NCBI RefSeq assembly: GCF_000148725.1
Contig: NZ_GL476317.1
Span: 30,546 to 94,545, forward strand
Length of the DNA stretch: 64,000 nucleotides
Source: Roseibium sp. TrichSKD4
GTDB lineage: Bacteria > Pseudomonadota > Alphaproteobacteria > Rhizobiales > Stappiaceae
Direction: 5' to 3'
Below are positions 29,536-38,459 of the stretch, piece after piece; within the stretch, counting starts at the first letter, position 1; each line of letters starts with the position of its first letter. Position numbers and translations under genes: made by a program. The notes beneath the pieces are model-generated. The model ran no database searches, was not told where the DNA came from, and worked only from the letters and a program-made list of their open reading frames with translations.

Positions 29536-30435
29536 TTACTTATTGGCGCCTGTCAGCCCTTTTGCAACAGTTTCCGAGGTGACCCGTAGAAGATCGAGAT
29601 AAGTTGGCACCGGACCACCGGCCTCACTGAGGGAATCGACGTATAATTCCCCGCCATAGGCTACACCGGTTTCACGCGCGACCTGTTTTGCCGGAGAGGT
29701 GTTGACCGTGCTTTCACAAAAGACCACAGGGATCTCATTCTCGCGGACCCCGTCAATCACCTTGCGCACCTGTTGGGGAGTTCCGACCTGATCAGTATTC
29801 ATCGGCCAGAGGTAGAGTTCTTTCATGTCGAAATCGCGCGCCAGATAACTGAACGCCCCTTCACAGGTGACCAGCCACCGCTGGTCTTCCGGAATTTGTG
29901 CAATTTGCTCCCGAAGCGGCTGGATGGTGTCGGTCAGCTTTTGTTTATAGGCTTCCGCGTTCTGTTTGAACGTATCTTTGTTTTGCGGATCATGTTCGCT
30001 CAAAGCCTTGGCGATGTTGTCGATATAGACATGCGCGTTGTCCAGCCCCATCCAGGCGTGCGGGTTTGCCTTGCCTTCATAAGACCCGGAGCCAATGGAA
30101 ATCGGTTCAATGCCATCAGACAAAGTCGCCGATGGAACATCTCCAAGATTGCGCAGGAATTGCTCAAACCAAAGCTCAAGATTGAGCCCGTTCCAAAGGA
30201 TCAGATCTGCATCGCTGGCGCGGACAATGTCTCGTGGTGTCGGCTGATAGCCATGGATTTCCGCACCTGGCTTGGTCACTGACACCACCTCGGCAGCGTC
30301 ACCAGCCACGTTTTGTGCCATATCCGCAAGCACCGTGAACGTCGTCACGACCTTCAGTTTTTCTTCAGCAACAACAGCAGAAGAAAGCGACACCAGAACG
30401 GCAACTGCAGTTGTTAGTTTCAGAAGAGTGCGCAT
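29536..30435 (-). CDS. sitA: SitA: Mn(/Fe)-binding periplasmic protein
   Basis: Cluster A-I metal-binding receptor, 299 residues. The start at 30435 has GGAG 6 nt upstream and gives a clean signal peptide (MRTLLKLTTAVAVLVSLSSA); a longer frame to 30519 is not needed. Metal ligands expected for PsaA/SitA can be placed: His in AEIHGYQPTP, His in ANPHAWMG, Glu in TCEGAFSYLA and Asp in LYVDSLSEAGG. There is no His-rich loop, which argues for Mn/Fe over Zn. Mn supply would support the NrdF cofactor encoded in this window. Confidence 0.92.
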   Translation of the reverse strand: MRTLLKLTTAVAVLVSLSSAVVAEEKLKVVTTFTVLADMAQNVAGDAAEVVSVTKPGAEIHGYQPTPRDIVRASDADLILWNGLNLELWFEQFLRNLGDVPSATLSDGIEPISIGSGSYEGKANPHAWMGLDNAHVYIDNIAKALSEHDPQNKDTFKQNAEAYKQKLTDTIQPLREQIAQIPEDQRWLVTCEGAFSYLARDFDMKELYLWPMNTDQVGTPQQVRKVIDGVRENEIPVVFCESTVNTSPAKQVARETGVAYGGELYVDSLSEAGGPVPTYLDLLRVTSETVAKGLTGANK

Positions 30436-30503
30436 TGTGTCTCCGCAAGGATTATTCATTCTCCTGTTTGTTATTGCGACCCATTCGCAAAAAGTCAACC
30501 AGT

Positions 30504-30518
30504 TGAGAATGATTTGCA
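30504..30518. promoter_or_regulatory. Fur/Mur box in the sitA-fadJ intergenic region
   Basis: TGAGAAT-G-ATTTGCA is a 7-1-7 inverted repeat agreeing with the Fur core TGATAATnATTATCA at 11 of 14 arm positions, and resembles Mur boxes of alphaproteobacterial sit operons. It is 69 bp upstream of the sitA start. Confidence 0.7.
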
Positions 30519-30664
30519 ATTGCGAGAAGCAAATTCAAACTCTTTCGCCGAAATCCACCTCCTCCCTTGACTTCTCCGGACCGCTTGCGAAAACTCCCGG
30601 CAACTCATCCGGGCCACAATTGTCCGGGTTTCCGCTTTTCCCATATGCCGATCAAGAAGTTCTC

Positions 30665-32752
30665 ATGACCGACACACGCGCCCCTATAGTTACAGTTGAA
30701 ACTTCCAATGCCATTGGCCTTGTTGCGATTAACAATCCACCGGTAAACGCCGCTTCTCAGGCTGTTCGCGCGGGTCTGGTTGCTGCGATGGATCAGCTGT
30801 CAGTAGATACGTCAGTCAAGGTCATCGCAATGTATGGGGTTGGCCGCACGTTTATCGCTGGTGCGGATATTCGCGAGTTTGGAAAACCACCACAGGAGCC
30901 TTGGCTCCCTGATGTTTGCAACCGCATTGAAGCCATGGAGAAACCGGTCATTTCCGTTTTGCACGGCAACGCTCTTGGCGGCGGACTTGAAGTTGCCCTC
31001 GCCACTCATGCGCGGATCGCCTTGCCTGGGCTGACCATTGGCTTTCCGGAAGTGACCCTTGGCATCCTACCCGGAGCTGGGGGCACACAGCGCGCTCCGC
31101 GCCTTGCCGGAATTGCAGCCTCCCTTGATCTGATTACCACCGGCAACCGCATTGAGGCAGAGGCCTCGCATGAAATCGGTCTAATTGATGTCATCGCTGA
31201 CGGTGACCCCAGAGACCTTGCGATAAAATTTGCCGAACAGGTTCTGAGCGGAGAATTGGAAACCCGGCGAACCGGAGAGTTGACTGTTACCGAGGACCCG
31301 GACGCGATTGCAACGGTCGCGGAGACTTTGAAACGCAAACAGCCAAATCTTTTCTCACCGCACAAATGCGTTGAAGCTGTTGCTGCCAGCATCCTGCCCC
31401 TGAGCGAGGGCCTTCAAAAGGAACGCAGCCTCTTTTTTGAATGTATGGAAAGCCCGCAACGTGCCGGTTTGATCCATGCGTTTTTCGCTGAACGCGCTGT
31501 ATCAAAAATCCCGGAAGCGAAAGAAACCCCACGAACCATTGAAAACATAGGCGTGATCGGCGGGGGAACCATGGGCTCCGGCATTGCAACGGCCTGCCTT
31601 TTGGCCGGTTTCCAGGTGATCCTCGCCGAGCGGGACGAGGCCGGTGTGGAGCGTGGCGTATCGATCATCTCCGGCAATCTGGATGGTGCCGTCAAGCGTG
31701 GAAAGGTTACTGCGGATCAGCGCGACACAATCCTCTCCAACGCTCTGTCCACCACCACCGATTATGCTGCCTTTTCTGATGCCGACCTCGTCATTGAGGC
31801 TGTTTTTGAAGATATGGACGTCAAGAAGTCCGTCTTCAAACAATTGGATGCCATCTGCAAGGATGGCGCGGTGCTGGCCACCAACACTTCCTATCTGGAT
31901 GTGAATGAAATCGCGGCGAGCACCAGCCGACCAGAAGACGTGATTGGCTTGCACTTTTTCTCGCCCGCACATGTCATGAAATTGCTGGAAGTGGTGGTTG
32001 CAGACAAAACGGCGCCAGATGTGGTGGCGACCGGGTTTGCGCTTGGCAAACGCCTTCGCAAAATCGCAGTTCGTGCCGGCGTGTGCGATGGCTTCATCGG
32101 CAACCGAATACTCAACACCTACAAAAAAGCCGCCGACTACCTGATGATGGATGGAGCAAGCCCGGAAGAGGTGGATCGAGCCATGGTCAATTACGGGTTT
32201 GCCATGGGGCCGTTTACGGTTGGGGACTTATCCGGTCAGGATATCGGTTGGGCGGCCCGCAAACGGCAAGCACCCATGCGCGCTCAGCAAGAGCGCTATG
32301 TCGCGATCCCTGACCGGCTGTGCGAACAGGAAATGTTCGGACGCAAGACAGGCAAAGGCTATTACGTCTACGGCGAGGGTTCTCCAACGCTCAACCCGGA
32401 GGCCGTTGCCATCATTGAAGATGAACGTGCCAAAGCCGGCATAACACCCCGAAACTTCTCTGAAGACGAGATTACAGCCCGGATCATGACGGCCATCATC
32501 AAAGAGGCGATCAGCATTCTTGAGGACGGCATTGCATTGCGTCCAATTGATATCGATGCGGTTTATCTCTTTGGATATGGCTTCCCGCGCTTCCGGGGTG
32601 GTCCAATGCACACCGCCGATGCCATCGGCGCTGCAGAACTGGTGAAGAGAATTGAAACCTACGTTCAGGAAGATGCCTTCTTCTGGAGGGTTCCGAACCT
32701 GCTGGCGGAAACCGCACAGCGCGGTGGCAAGTTCGCAGAATTGAACGGCTGA
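30665..32752 (+). CDS. FadJ/FadB-like enoyl-CoA hydratase/3-hydroxyacyl-CoA dehydrogenase
   Basis: Multifunctional beta-oxidation protein, 695 residues. An N-terminal crotonase domain (oxyanion-hole parts GRTFIAGADIREF and HGNALGGGLEVALA, then GFPEVTLGILPGAGGTQR) is followed by an NAD-binding 3HCDH domain (IGVIGGGTMGSGIATACLLAGF, IEAVFEDMDVKKSVF, GLHFFSPAHVMKLLEVV) and two C-terminal 3HCDH domains ending at YGFPRFRGGPM. The start at 30665 is the first codon giving a family-like N-terminus; an open frame upstream to 30272 runs across the sitA promoter and is not coding. It lies alone, divergent from sitA; no thiolase follows. Confidence 0.92.
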   Translation: MTDTRAPIVTVETSNAIGLVAINNPPVNAASQAVRAGLVAAMDQLSVDTSVKVIAMYGVGRTFIAGADIREFGKPPQEPWLPDVCNRIEAMEKPVISVLHGNALGGGLEVALATHARIALPGLTIGFPEVTLGILPGAGGTQRAPRLAGIAASLDLITTGNRIEAEASHEIGLIDVIADGDPRDLAIKFAEQVLSGELETRRTGELTVTEDPDAIATVAETLKRKQPNLFSPHKCVEAVAASILPLSEGLQKERSLFFECMESPQRAGLIHAFFAERAVSKIPEAKETPRTIENIGVIGGGTMGSGIATACLLAGFQVILAERDEAGVERGVSIISGNLDGAVKRGKVTADQRDTILSNALSTTTDYAAFSDADLVIEAVFEDMDVKKSVFKQLDAICKDGAVLATNTSYLDVNEIAASTSRPEDVIGLHFFSPAHVMKLLEVVVADKTAPDVVATGFALGKRLRKIAVRAGVCDGFIGNRILNTYKKAADYLMMDGASPEEVDRAMVNYGFAMGPFTVGDLSGQDIGWAARKRQAPMRAQQERYVAIPDRLCEQEMFGRKTGKGYYVYGEGSPTLNPEAVAIIEDERAKAGITPRNFSEDEITARIMTAIIKEAISILEDGIALRPIDIDAVYLFGYGFPRFRGGPMHTADAIGAAELVKRIETYVQEDAFFWRVPNLLAETAQRGGKFAELNG

Positions 32753-32777
32753 TCCGTCACTTTCTGCCAGACGAAGG

Positions 32778-33566
32778 TCAGATGGCGGTGAGACCGCCAT
32801 CGACAGCAATGGCCTGTCCTGTCATGGCGGAATTGCCCGGCGAACACATCCAGAGCATTGCATCGATGACTTCTTCCGGCTGGATCGTTCGCTTCATCGG
32901 GATGCGTTTGGTAAGGCGTCGTGCCGCCTCGTCTTCCGTCAATCCGTGGCGGATAGCCAGCTGATCTGTCATCTGATCAAGCATCGGTGTATGGGCAAAG
33001 GCCGGGCCAAGTGCATTGATGCGAATACCCTTTCCGGCAACTTCATCCGCAGCAGAGCGGGTGAGTCCAACAATGGCATGCTTAGAGGCCGCATAGGCCG
33101 CGAGATACCCAGCTCCCACCAGCCCTGCCACCGACGCCATGTTCAATATAGTTCCTTCGCCCTGCTTCAGCATCTGCGGGATCTGATACTTGAGACCCAA
33201 AAAGACGCCGCGGGTGTTGACCGTCATGACCTTTTCAAAGGTTTCAAGGTCCATTGATGGCAAAGATGTCAGAGGATGCGCGCGCCCAGCATTGTTGATC
33301 GCAACATCAAGCAGCCCGAACTCTTCTTTCACCGCTTCAAAATGAGCGGCAACACCAGCTTCGACTGTTACATCAAGCTGTTCAGCCAAAACCCGGCACC
33401 CTTTGGCGCGCAGGCCGACCGCGACATCCTTCAGTTTTTCGCCGTCAACATCCGAAAGGGCGAGCAACGCCCCTTCCGCAGAAAAGCGCTGTGCGGCAAG
33501 CCGCCCAAAACCTCTGGCAGCACCCGTGATTTGCACCACCGTCTGGTCAAACCGGTGCGGACTCAT
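32778..33566 (-). CDS. Short-chain dehydrogenase/reductase
   Basis: NAD(P)-dependent oxidoreductase, 262 residues. Cofactor loop TGAARGFG (residues 14-21), NNAG (about 91-94), catalytic Ser in NMASVAG, and YAASKH for the Tyr-Lys pair. An Asp after beta-2 (LSDVDGEKL) favours NAD over NADP. Last gene of a five-gene operon for acyl-CoA metabolism; likely acts on a 3- or 4-hydroxyacyl-CoA. Start overlaps the kinase stop by ATGA. Confidence 0.88.
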   Translation of the reverse strand: MSPHRFDQTVVQITGAARGFGRLAAQRFSAEGALLALSDVDGEKLKDVAVGLRAKGCRVLAEQLDVTVEAGVAAHFEAVKEEFGLLDVAINNAGRAHPLTSLPSMDLETFEKVMTVNTRGVFLGLKYQIPQMLKQGEGTILNMASVAGLVGAGYLAAYAASKHAIVGLTRSAADEVAGKGIRINALGPAFAHTPMLDQMTDQLAIRHGLTEDEAARRLTKRIPMKRTIQPEEVIDAMLWMCSPGNSAMTGQAIAVDGGLTAI

Positions 33567-34612
33567 TTGGGAAACACCTCACTTGCCGCCCGAAGCCCAT
33601 CTTCAGCAAAACCGGGAACATGGCGCCCCAATTGCAAGCCCCGTTCAGGGTCCGCACCATTTCCATCCAGCGCACGTTTCTTTACACCTTGCAGAATTGC
33701 AGCCATGCGAAATGCGCAAAATGCAACATAAAACCCAAAATTCGGAATCTTATCGATCCCCATTTGAGCGCAATAATCTGCGATGAACTCTGCATCTAAA
33801 GGGATGCCCAGCGCTTTGCGGTCCACCCCTCTTAATCCGCGACTATCAGGCCCGGTGGGACGCCCCCATTGCATGACAAGAGCAGCAAGATCAGCGAAGG
33901 GGTGCCCGAGAGTGGACAATTCCCAATCCAGAACAGCAACGCATGTTTCCTCATCTGGCGCAAAAAGCAGATTGTCGATGCGAAAATCGCCATGGACCAG
34001 AGTACGCCGTCCGTCATCTTCCGGCTGATTGGCCTCAAGCCAGACGATCAGCTCATTCATCGCCGGGATGGGTTCTGTTTCCGAGGCCTTGTATTGGCGG
34101 CTCCAACGGCTGATTTGACGGGCATAGTAATTTCCATCCGGTCCATAGTCCGTGAGTCCGACGGCATCAAGGTCAACCGAATGAATGGCCGATAGAACCC
34201 GAGCCATTTCGCTGTAGATCTCGGTCCGGTTGCTCACCGTCTCACCCGGCACACGCGGATCATCAAAAGCGCGCCCGTCGACTTCTTCCATCAGGTAGAA
34301 CATCGACCCGATAACGCCATCGTCTTCGCACAAGGCCAAGATTTTCGGAACGGGAACAGATGATCCTGATAACGCGCGTTGAACCCTAAACTCACGATCA
34401 ATCGCATGGGCTGATTTCAGCAACGCACCGAAAGGTTTGCGCCGGAGAATTAGGGCACGATCTTTCGTTTTGAGCCGGTACGTCGGGTTGGACTGCCCTC
34501 CGGAAATTTGGGCCAGCTCAAAGGGACCCCTCAAATGCGGCAAATTCGCAGCCAACCATTTTGACAATCGCCCAATATCCAGATCGACCGGCATTTCCTT
34601 CGAGGTCATCAC
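33563..34612 (-). CDS. APH-family phosphotransferase (ACAD10/11- and LvaA-like)
   Basis: Small-molecule kinase of the aminoglycoside phosphotransferase fold, 349 residues. It has FELAQISGGQSNPTYRL (ATP loop), RALILRRKPFG, the catalytic loop LVHGDFRIDNLLF and metal-binding AVLDWELSTLGHP. In the ACAD10/11 group and in LvaA of levulinate catabolism, such kinases phosphorylate 4-hydroxyacyl-CoAs. The neighbours (CoA ligase, MaoC hydratase, SDR) make that role more likely than antibiotic resistance. Overlaps both neighbours by ATGA. Confidence 0.85.
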   Translation of the reverse strand: MMTSKEMPVDLDIGRLSKWLAANLPHLRGPFELAQISGGQSNPTYRLKTKDRALILRRKPFGALLKSAHAIDREFRVQRALSGSSVPVPKILALCEDDGVIGSMFYLMEEVDGRAFDDPRVPGETVSNRTEIYSEMARVLSAIHSVDLDAVGLTDYGPDGNYYARQISRWSRQYKASETEPIPAMNELIVWLEANQPEDDGRRTLVHGDFRIDNLLFAPDEETCVAVLDWELSTLGHPFADLAALVMQWGRPTGPDSRGLRGVDRKALGIPLDAEFIADYCAQMGIDKIPNFGFYVAFCAFRMAAILQGVKKRALDGNGADPERGLQLGRHVPGFAEDGLRAASEVFPK

Positions 34613-35604
34613 CGCCCTGCCAACTGAGCGGCGAACTGCAAGGCCTGTCGATACTCATCTTCAATCCGCTCAACCACCTCGCCGGCACCCACGACGGACT
34701 TGATAGCGCCAATCCCCTGTCCGGATCCCCAAACATCTCGCCAGGCTTTCGGCTTTTTGCTGCCGTCCTTGAAGGTCATGGAGGACGGATCGGCCTCGGG
34801 AAGTTTGTCAGGATCGAGCCCGGCGCGGGCAATAGAGGGTTTGAGATAGTTGCCGGATATGCCGGTAAAGAGCGTCGAAGTCATGATGTCTTCCGCCCCA
34901 CTATCCACCAGCATCTGCTTGTATTCCGGAAGTGCGTTTGCTTCCCTGGTCGCTACAAAGGCGGAACCGATATAGCCAAGGTCTGCGCCGAGAACCTGCG
35001 CCGCCAGCAGAGCTTCTCCGGTCGCAATGGAGCCAGAGAGAAGCAACGGCCCATCGAACCATTCCCGAATTTCGCGGACCAAGGCAAAGGGCGATTGTGG
35101 TCCCGCATGCCCCCCCGCACCCGCCGCAACAGCAATCAGTCCGTCAGCACCTTTCTGGATCGCCTTGTGTGCGAAGGTGTTGTTGATGATGTCATGCAGA
35201 GCGATACCACCGCAGGAATGGGCCGCTTCATTCACTTCAGGACGAGCACCCAAAGATGTAATCCAGATAGGTACTTTCCAGCGCGCGCATATCTCCAGAT
35301 CCCGCTCGAGCCGCTCATTGGAGCGATGGACGATCTGATTAACCGCAAAAGGCGCGGCGGGTCTGTCCGGATTTTCCTGATTGTACCGATCAAGCTCCTC
35401 GGTAATCTGCTGCAGCCATTTTTCCAACATGATCGGATCGCCCTCAGCTTCGCGAACGTTCAGGGCCGGAAAGCTACCGATGATCCCGGCTTTACATTGG
35501 GCAATAACAAGCTCTGGAGACGAAACAATAAATAGTGGCGCTGCAACTGCGGGAATACGCAGGTTTTGCAAAACCGGCGGCAGATTGTTGGATTGACGCA
35601 TCAA
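34609..35604 (-). CDS. Nitronate monooxygenase-family flavoprotein
   Basis: FMN-dependent enzyme of the 2-nitropropane dioxygenase/NMO family, 331 residues. Marks: RIPAVAAPLFIVSSPELVIAQC at the N-terminus, FAVNQIVHRSNER, the FMN/catalytic loop GAGGHAGPQSPFALVREI and GSIATGEALLAAQVLGADLGYIGSAF. The catalytic His is in GGHAG. In acyl-CoA operons these proteins are common, yet their true substrate is often unknown; some members act as enoyl reductases or on propionate 3-nitronate. Start overlaps the MaoC stop. Confidence 0.87.
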   Translation of the reverse strand: MMRQSNNLPPVLQNLRIPAVAAPLFIVSSPELVIAQCKAGIIGSFPALNVREAEGDPIMLEKWLQQITEELDRYNQENPDRPAAPFAVNQIVHRSNERLERDLEICARWKVPIWITSLGARPEVNEAAHSCGGIALHDIINNTFAHKAIQKGADGLIAVAAGAGGHAGPQSPFALVREIREWFDGPLLLSGSIATGEALLAAQVLGADLGYIGSAFVATREANALPEYKQMLVDSGAEDIMTSTLFTGISGNYLKPSIARAGLDPDKLPEADPSSMTFKDGSKKPKAWRDVWGSGQGIGAIKSVVGAGEVVERIEDEYRQALQFAAQLAGR

Positions 35605-36113
35605 GAGCCCTTTTCTTCCGGCACCGTTTCTTCAGCCGCCAGATACATTCGGTTGATCCATTCGGCAGTCAGCGCCGGGCGCTTCCCACCTTCGATGTCG
35701 ACAGAGACTTGCCAGACTACGTCCACTTCTCCAGGCTTTTTTTCACTCACAGAGGCAAGAGTAAAACGACCGCGCACCTTAGCGCCAACCTTGACGGGTG
35801 AGAGGAACCGGATCTTGTCAAACCCGTAGTTGATCCCCATCCGGGTGCCTTCAATCGCAGGTGTCGCGTCCAGTGCCATGGCGGACAACAGGGAGAGCGT
35901 CAGAAAGCCATGCGCAATGGTGCTGTCCATTCCCGCCTCATCGCGCGCCCTTATCGGGTCCACATGGATGAATTGGTGATCTTCAGTGACATCTGCAAAG
36001 GCATCAATTCGATCTTGGCTAACCGAGAACCAGCGAGAGACACCGACTTCCGTTCCAACAAGAGCCTTCATGTCGGCAAGCGAAATTCCGCTGGGAGGTG
36101 AAGTCGCGGTCAT
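35601..36113 (-). CDS. MaoC-family (R)-enoyl-CoA hydratase
   Basis: Hotdog-fold hydratase, 170 residues, single domain like PhaJ-type or NodN-type proteins. Hydratase motif FADVTEDHQFIHVDPIRA with catalytic Asp and His, followed by TIAHGFLTLSLLSAM. Probably hydrates a 2-enoyl-CoA within the operon. Starts 20 bp after the CoA ligase; GAGGAGG lies upstream of its ATG. Confidence 0.9.
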   Translation of the reverse strand: MTATSPPSGISLADMKALVGTEVGVSRWFSVSQDRIDAFADVTEDHQFIHVDPIRARDEAGMDSTIAHGFLTLSLLSAMALDATPAIEGTRMGINYGFDKIRFLSPVKVGAKVRGRFTLASVSEKKPGEVDVVWQVSVDIEGGKRPALTAEWINRMYLAAEETVPEEKGS

Positions 36114-36132
36114 ACGTCTTGTCGCCTCCTCA

Positions 36133-37767
36133 TCAGGCAGGGTCCGACAGCGTGTGACCGGCGAACTGCTTGCGCAAAGTCAGCTTGGAAACCTTGCCTG
36201 TGGCGGTCAAAGGCAGGTTTTCGACATAGACCACATCGTCCGGCAATTGCCATTTGGCGAAATGAGCGCTCAGCATTTCCAGCAATTCTTCTTGCGGTGC
36301 GTCCCCATCCTCGCCCGACTGGACAATAAGCAACGGGCGTTCGGTCCATTTTTCATGCGGAACGGCAATGACTGCACAACTGACCACCTTGGGGTGAGAC
36401 ATCACAACGTTTTCCAGATCAAGTGAGCTGATCCATTCGCCGCCGGATTTGATCAGGTCCTTTGCTCGATCTGTAATCATCAGGAAGCCATTTTCATCTA
36501 TTGTGGCAACATCACCAGTCTTGAACCAGCCTTCTGCGTCAAAGGCTTCGCGGTTGGCCTCCTCATCATTGAAATAGCCGCTGGTAATTGTGTTGCCACG
36601 CACATAAAGATTGCCGGGAGACTTGCCGTCGTGAGGCAAGCGATTGCCGTCATCGTCAGTGATTTTGAGATCTACCCCAAAGACCCGTCGCCCTTGAGAA
36701 CATTTGGCTTCGACGCGTTCTTCCAGCGATAGGGAATGCGCTTCAATCGGCAGATTGCCTTGTGTTCCAATCGGGCTCATCTCTGTCATTCCCCAGGCAT
36801 GGCAGACATTGATGCCCGATTTCTCAAATGCTTCGATCATGGAGCGGGGAGCCGCTGACCCGCCGACCACCACATCCGCAAAGCCTTCCGGATTGCGCCC
36901 TTCCGCCTTAATTTGCGCTTGCAGGCCCAGCCAGACCGTTGGAACGCCCCAAGCCGAATAAACCTTTTTTCGGTCCATCAAATCGAACAGGCTCTTGCCG
37001 TCCAGTTTCGGACCTGGGAAAATCAGGGATGCACCGGTGAGTGGTGCGGCATAAGGAAGCCCCCAAGCGTTGACATGAAACAGGGGCACCACCGGCAGGA
37101 TGCGCCGCCCAGCCTGCAGAACATTTAGCAGCGAGATGCCCACCATCATCGCGTGCAGCGCAGTAGAACGATGGGTGTAAAGTGTGCCCTTTGGATTTCC
37201 CGTTGTTCCGGACGTATAGCAAAGCCCTGCGGCTGTCTCTTCGGGAAAGTCTGGCCAGTCTATCTGATCTGGCTGGCCCTCAAGCAATTCTTCGTAACAC
37301 AAAAGACCAGACAGGCTGCCTTCCGGCATATGCGCTCTGTCGGTCATGACAACAATGCGCAAATCCGGCGGCAATTGCGGTGAGAGCTTTTCCAGCATCG
37401 GCACGAATGTGATGTCGGTGAACAGCAACCGGTCCTTGGCGTGATGAATGATGTAGAGCATCTGCTCTGCCGACAAGCGCGGATTGATGGTGTGGCAAAC
37501 TGCGCCAATGCCCGAGATCGCGTAATACAGCTCCAAATGTCGGTAGCCGTTCCATGCCAGAGTCGCGATCCGATCGCCCACATTTATCCCCAACCTCAGA
37601 AGACCATGAGCAAGTTGCGCGGTTCTCTTAGCGGTTTCTCGATAGGTGGTGCGGTGAATGTCTCCCTCCGTCCGCACGGAAACAATCTCGCCATTGAGGA
37701 AATTCGATGCAGCAAATTCCAGCAAATCCGCGATTTTCAGCGGACGCATCATCATCAACCCTTCCAT
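36133..37767 (-). CDS. Acyl-CoA ligase (AlkK-like, medium/long-chain)
   Basis: ANL-superfamily enzyme that activates a carboxylic acid with ATP and CoA. 544 residues. P-loop-like A3 motif [21 protein letters not shown]5 [15 protein letters not shown]7 [18 protein letters not shown]8 [19 protein letters not shown] and catalytic Lys in [17 protein letters not shown] supports the ATG at 37767. First gene of the operon; identity to AlkK-type fatty acid ligases is an impression from spacing and motif choice. Confidence 0.92.
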   Translation of the reverse strand: MEGLMMMRPLKIADLLEFAASNFLNGEIVSVRTEGDIHRTTYRETAKRTAQLAHGLLRLGINVGDRIATLAWNGYRHLELYYAISGIGAVCHTINPRLSAEQMLYIIHHAKDRLLFTDITFVPMLEKLSPQLPPDLRIVVMTDRAHMPEGSLSGLLCYEELLEGQPDQIDWPDFPEETAAGLCYTSGTTGNPKGTLYTHRSTALHAMMVGISLLNVLQAGRRILPVVPLFHVNAWGLPYAAPLTGASLIFPGPKLDGKSLFDLMDRKKVYSAWGVPTVWLGLQAQIKAEGRNPEGFADVVVGGSAAPRSMIEAFEKSGINVCHAWGMTEMSPIGTQGNLPIEAHSLSLEERVEAKCSQGRRVFGVDLKITDDDGNRLPHDGKSPGNLYVRGNTITSGYFNDEEANREAFDAEGWFKTGDVATIDENGFLMITDRAKDLIKSGGEWISSLDLENVVMSHPKVVSCAVIAVPHEKWTERPLLIVQSGEDGDAPQEELLEMLSAHFAKWQLPDDVVYVENLPLTATGKVSKLTLRKQFAGHTLSDPA

Positions 37768-37796
37768 TGAGCTCCTCCCACTCTGGATGGTGATTC

Positions 37797-37840
37797 AGGC
37801 TGTGCGGACGAAATGCATCTCCAATTCGTCCGTACAGCCT
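37797..37840. promoter_or_regulatory. Large inverted repeat in the CoA ligase leader
   Basis: Two 16-bp arms (AGGCTGTGCGGACGAA and TTCGTCCGTACAGCCT) with one non-Watson-Crick position and a 12-nt loop, 30-73 bp upstream of the ligase ATG. The G opposite T pairs as G-U only in a plus-strand transcript. Could be an operator for a dimeric regulator of fatty acid genes. Confidence 0.5.
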
Positions 37841-37971
37841 AGGCCAACAGGCGATTTTGTTTGATCTCCGCGTGCTGAGCCTTTTCACTATACTGTGGAT
37901 CGAAAACTTGAAAAGCGTTTGCCTAAGGCTTTTGATCTGTCTTTGAGGGCGTCTCCCGAACGACAAACTGG

Positions 37972-38439
37972 ATGTATAGCAACTTGAAACTGCTGATCCC
38001 CCCACCCCTTGTTGCCTTGGCCGCGAGCTTCCTGATTTGGCAGACCAGCAAAGCCGCGCCTCAGCTTCTCATCCACTTTCCAGCCCAGTTGGGCGTTGCC
38101 ATTCTGGTTGCCTCAGTTGGATTGTTTATTGAGCTGACGGGCGTGATTCAGTTTTTCAGCAGAAAGACGACCGTGAACCCTCTCAAGCCGAACACAAGCT
38201 CGCACCTGATAACCGACGGCTTTTATCGCTTTAGCCGCAACCCGATGTATGTCGGCATGATGCTGCTGTTATTGGCTTGGTCTGTTCATCTCGGTGCCCT
38301 CATACTCGGCCCCTGCGCCATTGCACTTGCCATGTGGTACGTCACTATCTTTCAAATCAAGCCGGAAGAAGAAACACTGGAAACCATGTTCGGCAAAGAC
38401 TATCAAACCTACAAATCTCAAGTCCGCCGCTGGATTTGA
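37972..38439 (+). CDS. Isoprenylcysteine carboxyl methyltransferase-family membrane protein
   Basis: Small integral membrane methyltransferase of the ICMT/PEMT type, 155 residues, about four helices. The SAM-binding signature is in LITDGFYRFSRNPMYVGMML, with the C-terminal EEETLETMFGKDYQTYKSQVRRWI. In bacteria the substrate is generally unknown (lipids or isoprenoids are suggested). Ribosome binding site weak. Convergent with the LysR gene. Confidence 0.87.
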   Translation: MYSNLKLLIPPPLVALAASFLIWQTSKAAPQLLIHFPAQLGVAILVASVGLFIELTGVIQFFSRKTTVNPLKPNTSSHLITDGFYRFSRNPMYVGMMLLLLAWSVHLGALILGPCAIALAMWYVTIFQIKPEEETLETMFGKDYQTYKSQVRRWI

Positions 38440-38459
38440 ATGGGTGATTGCTCACCAAT

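Noticed and set aside
30272-30664. Upstream extension of the FadJ-like frame
   Set aside because: Covers the sitA signal peptide region and the Fur/Mur box in antisense; the protein family begins at 30665.
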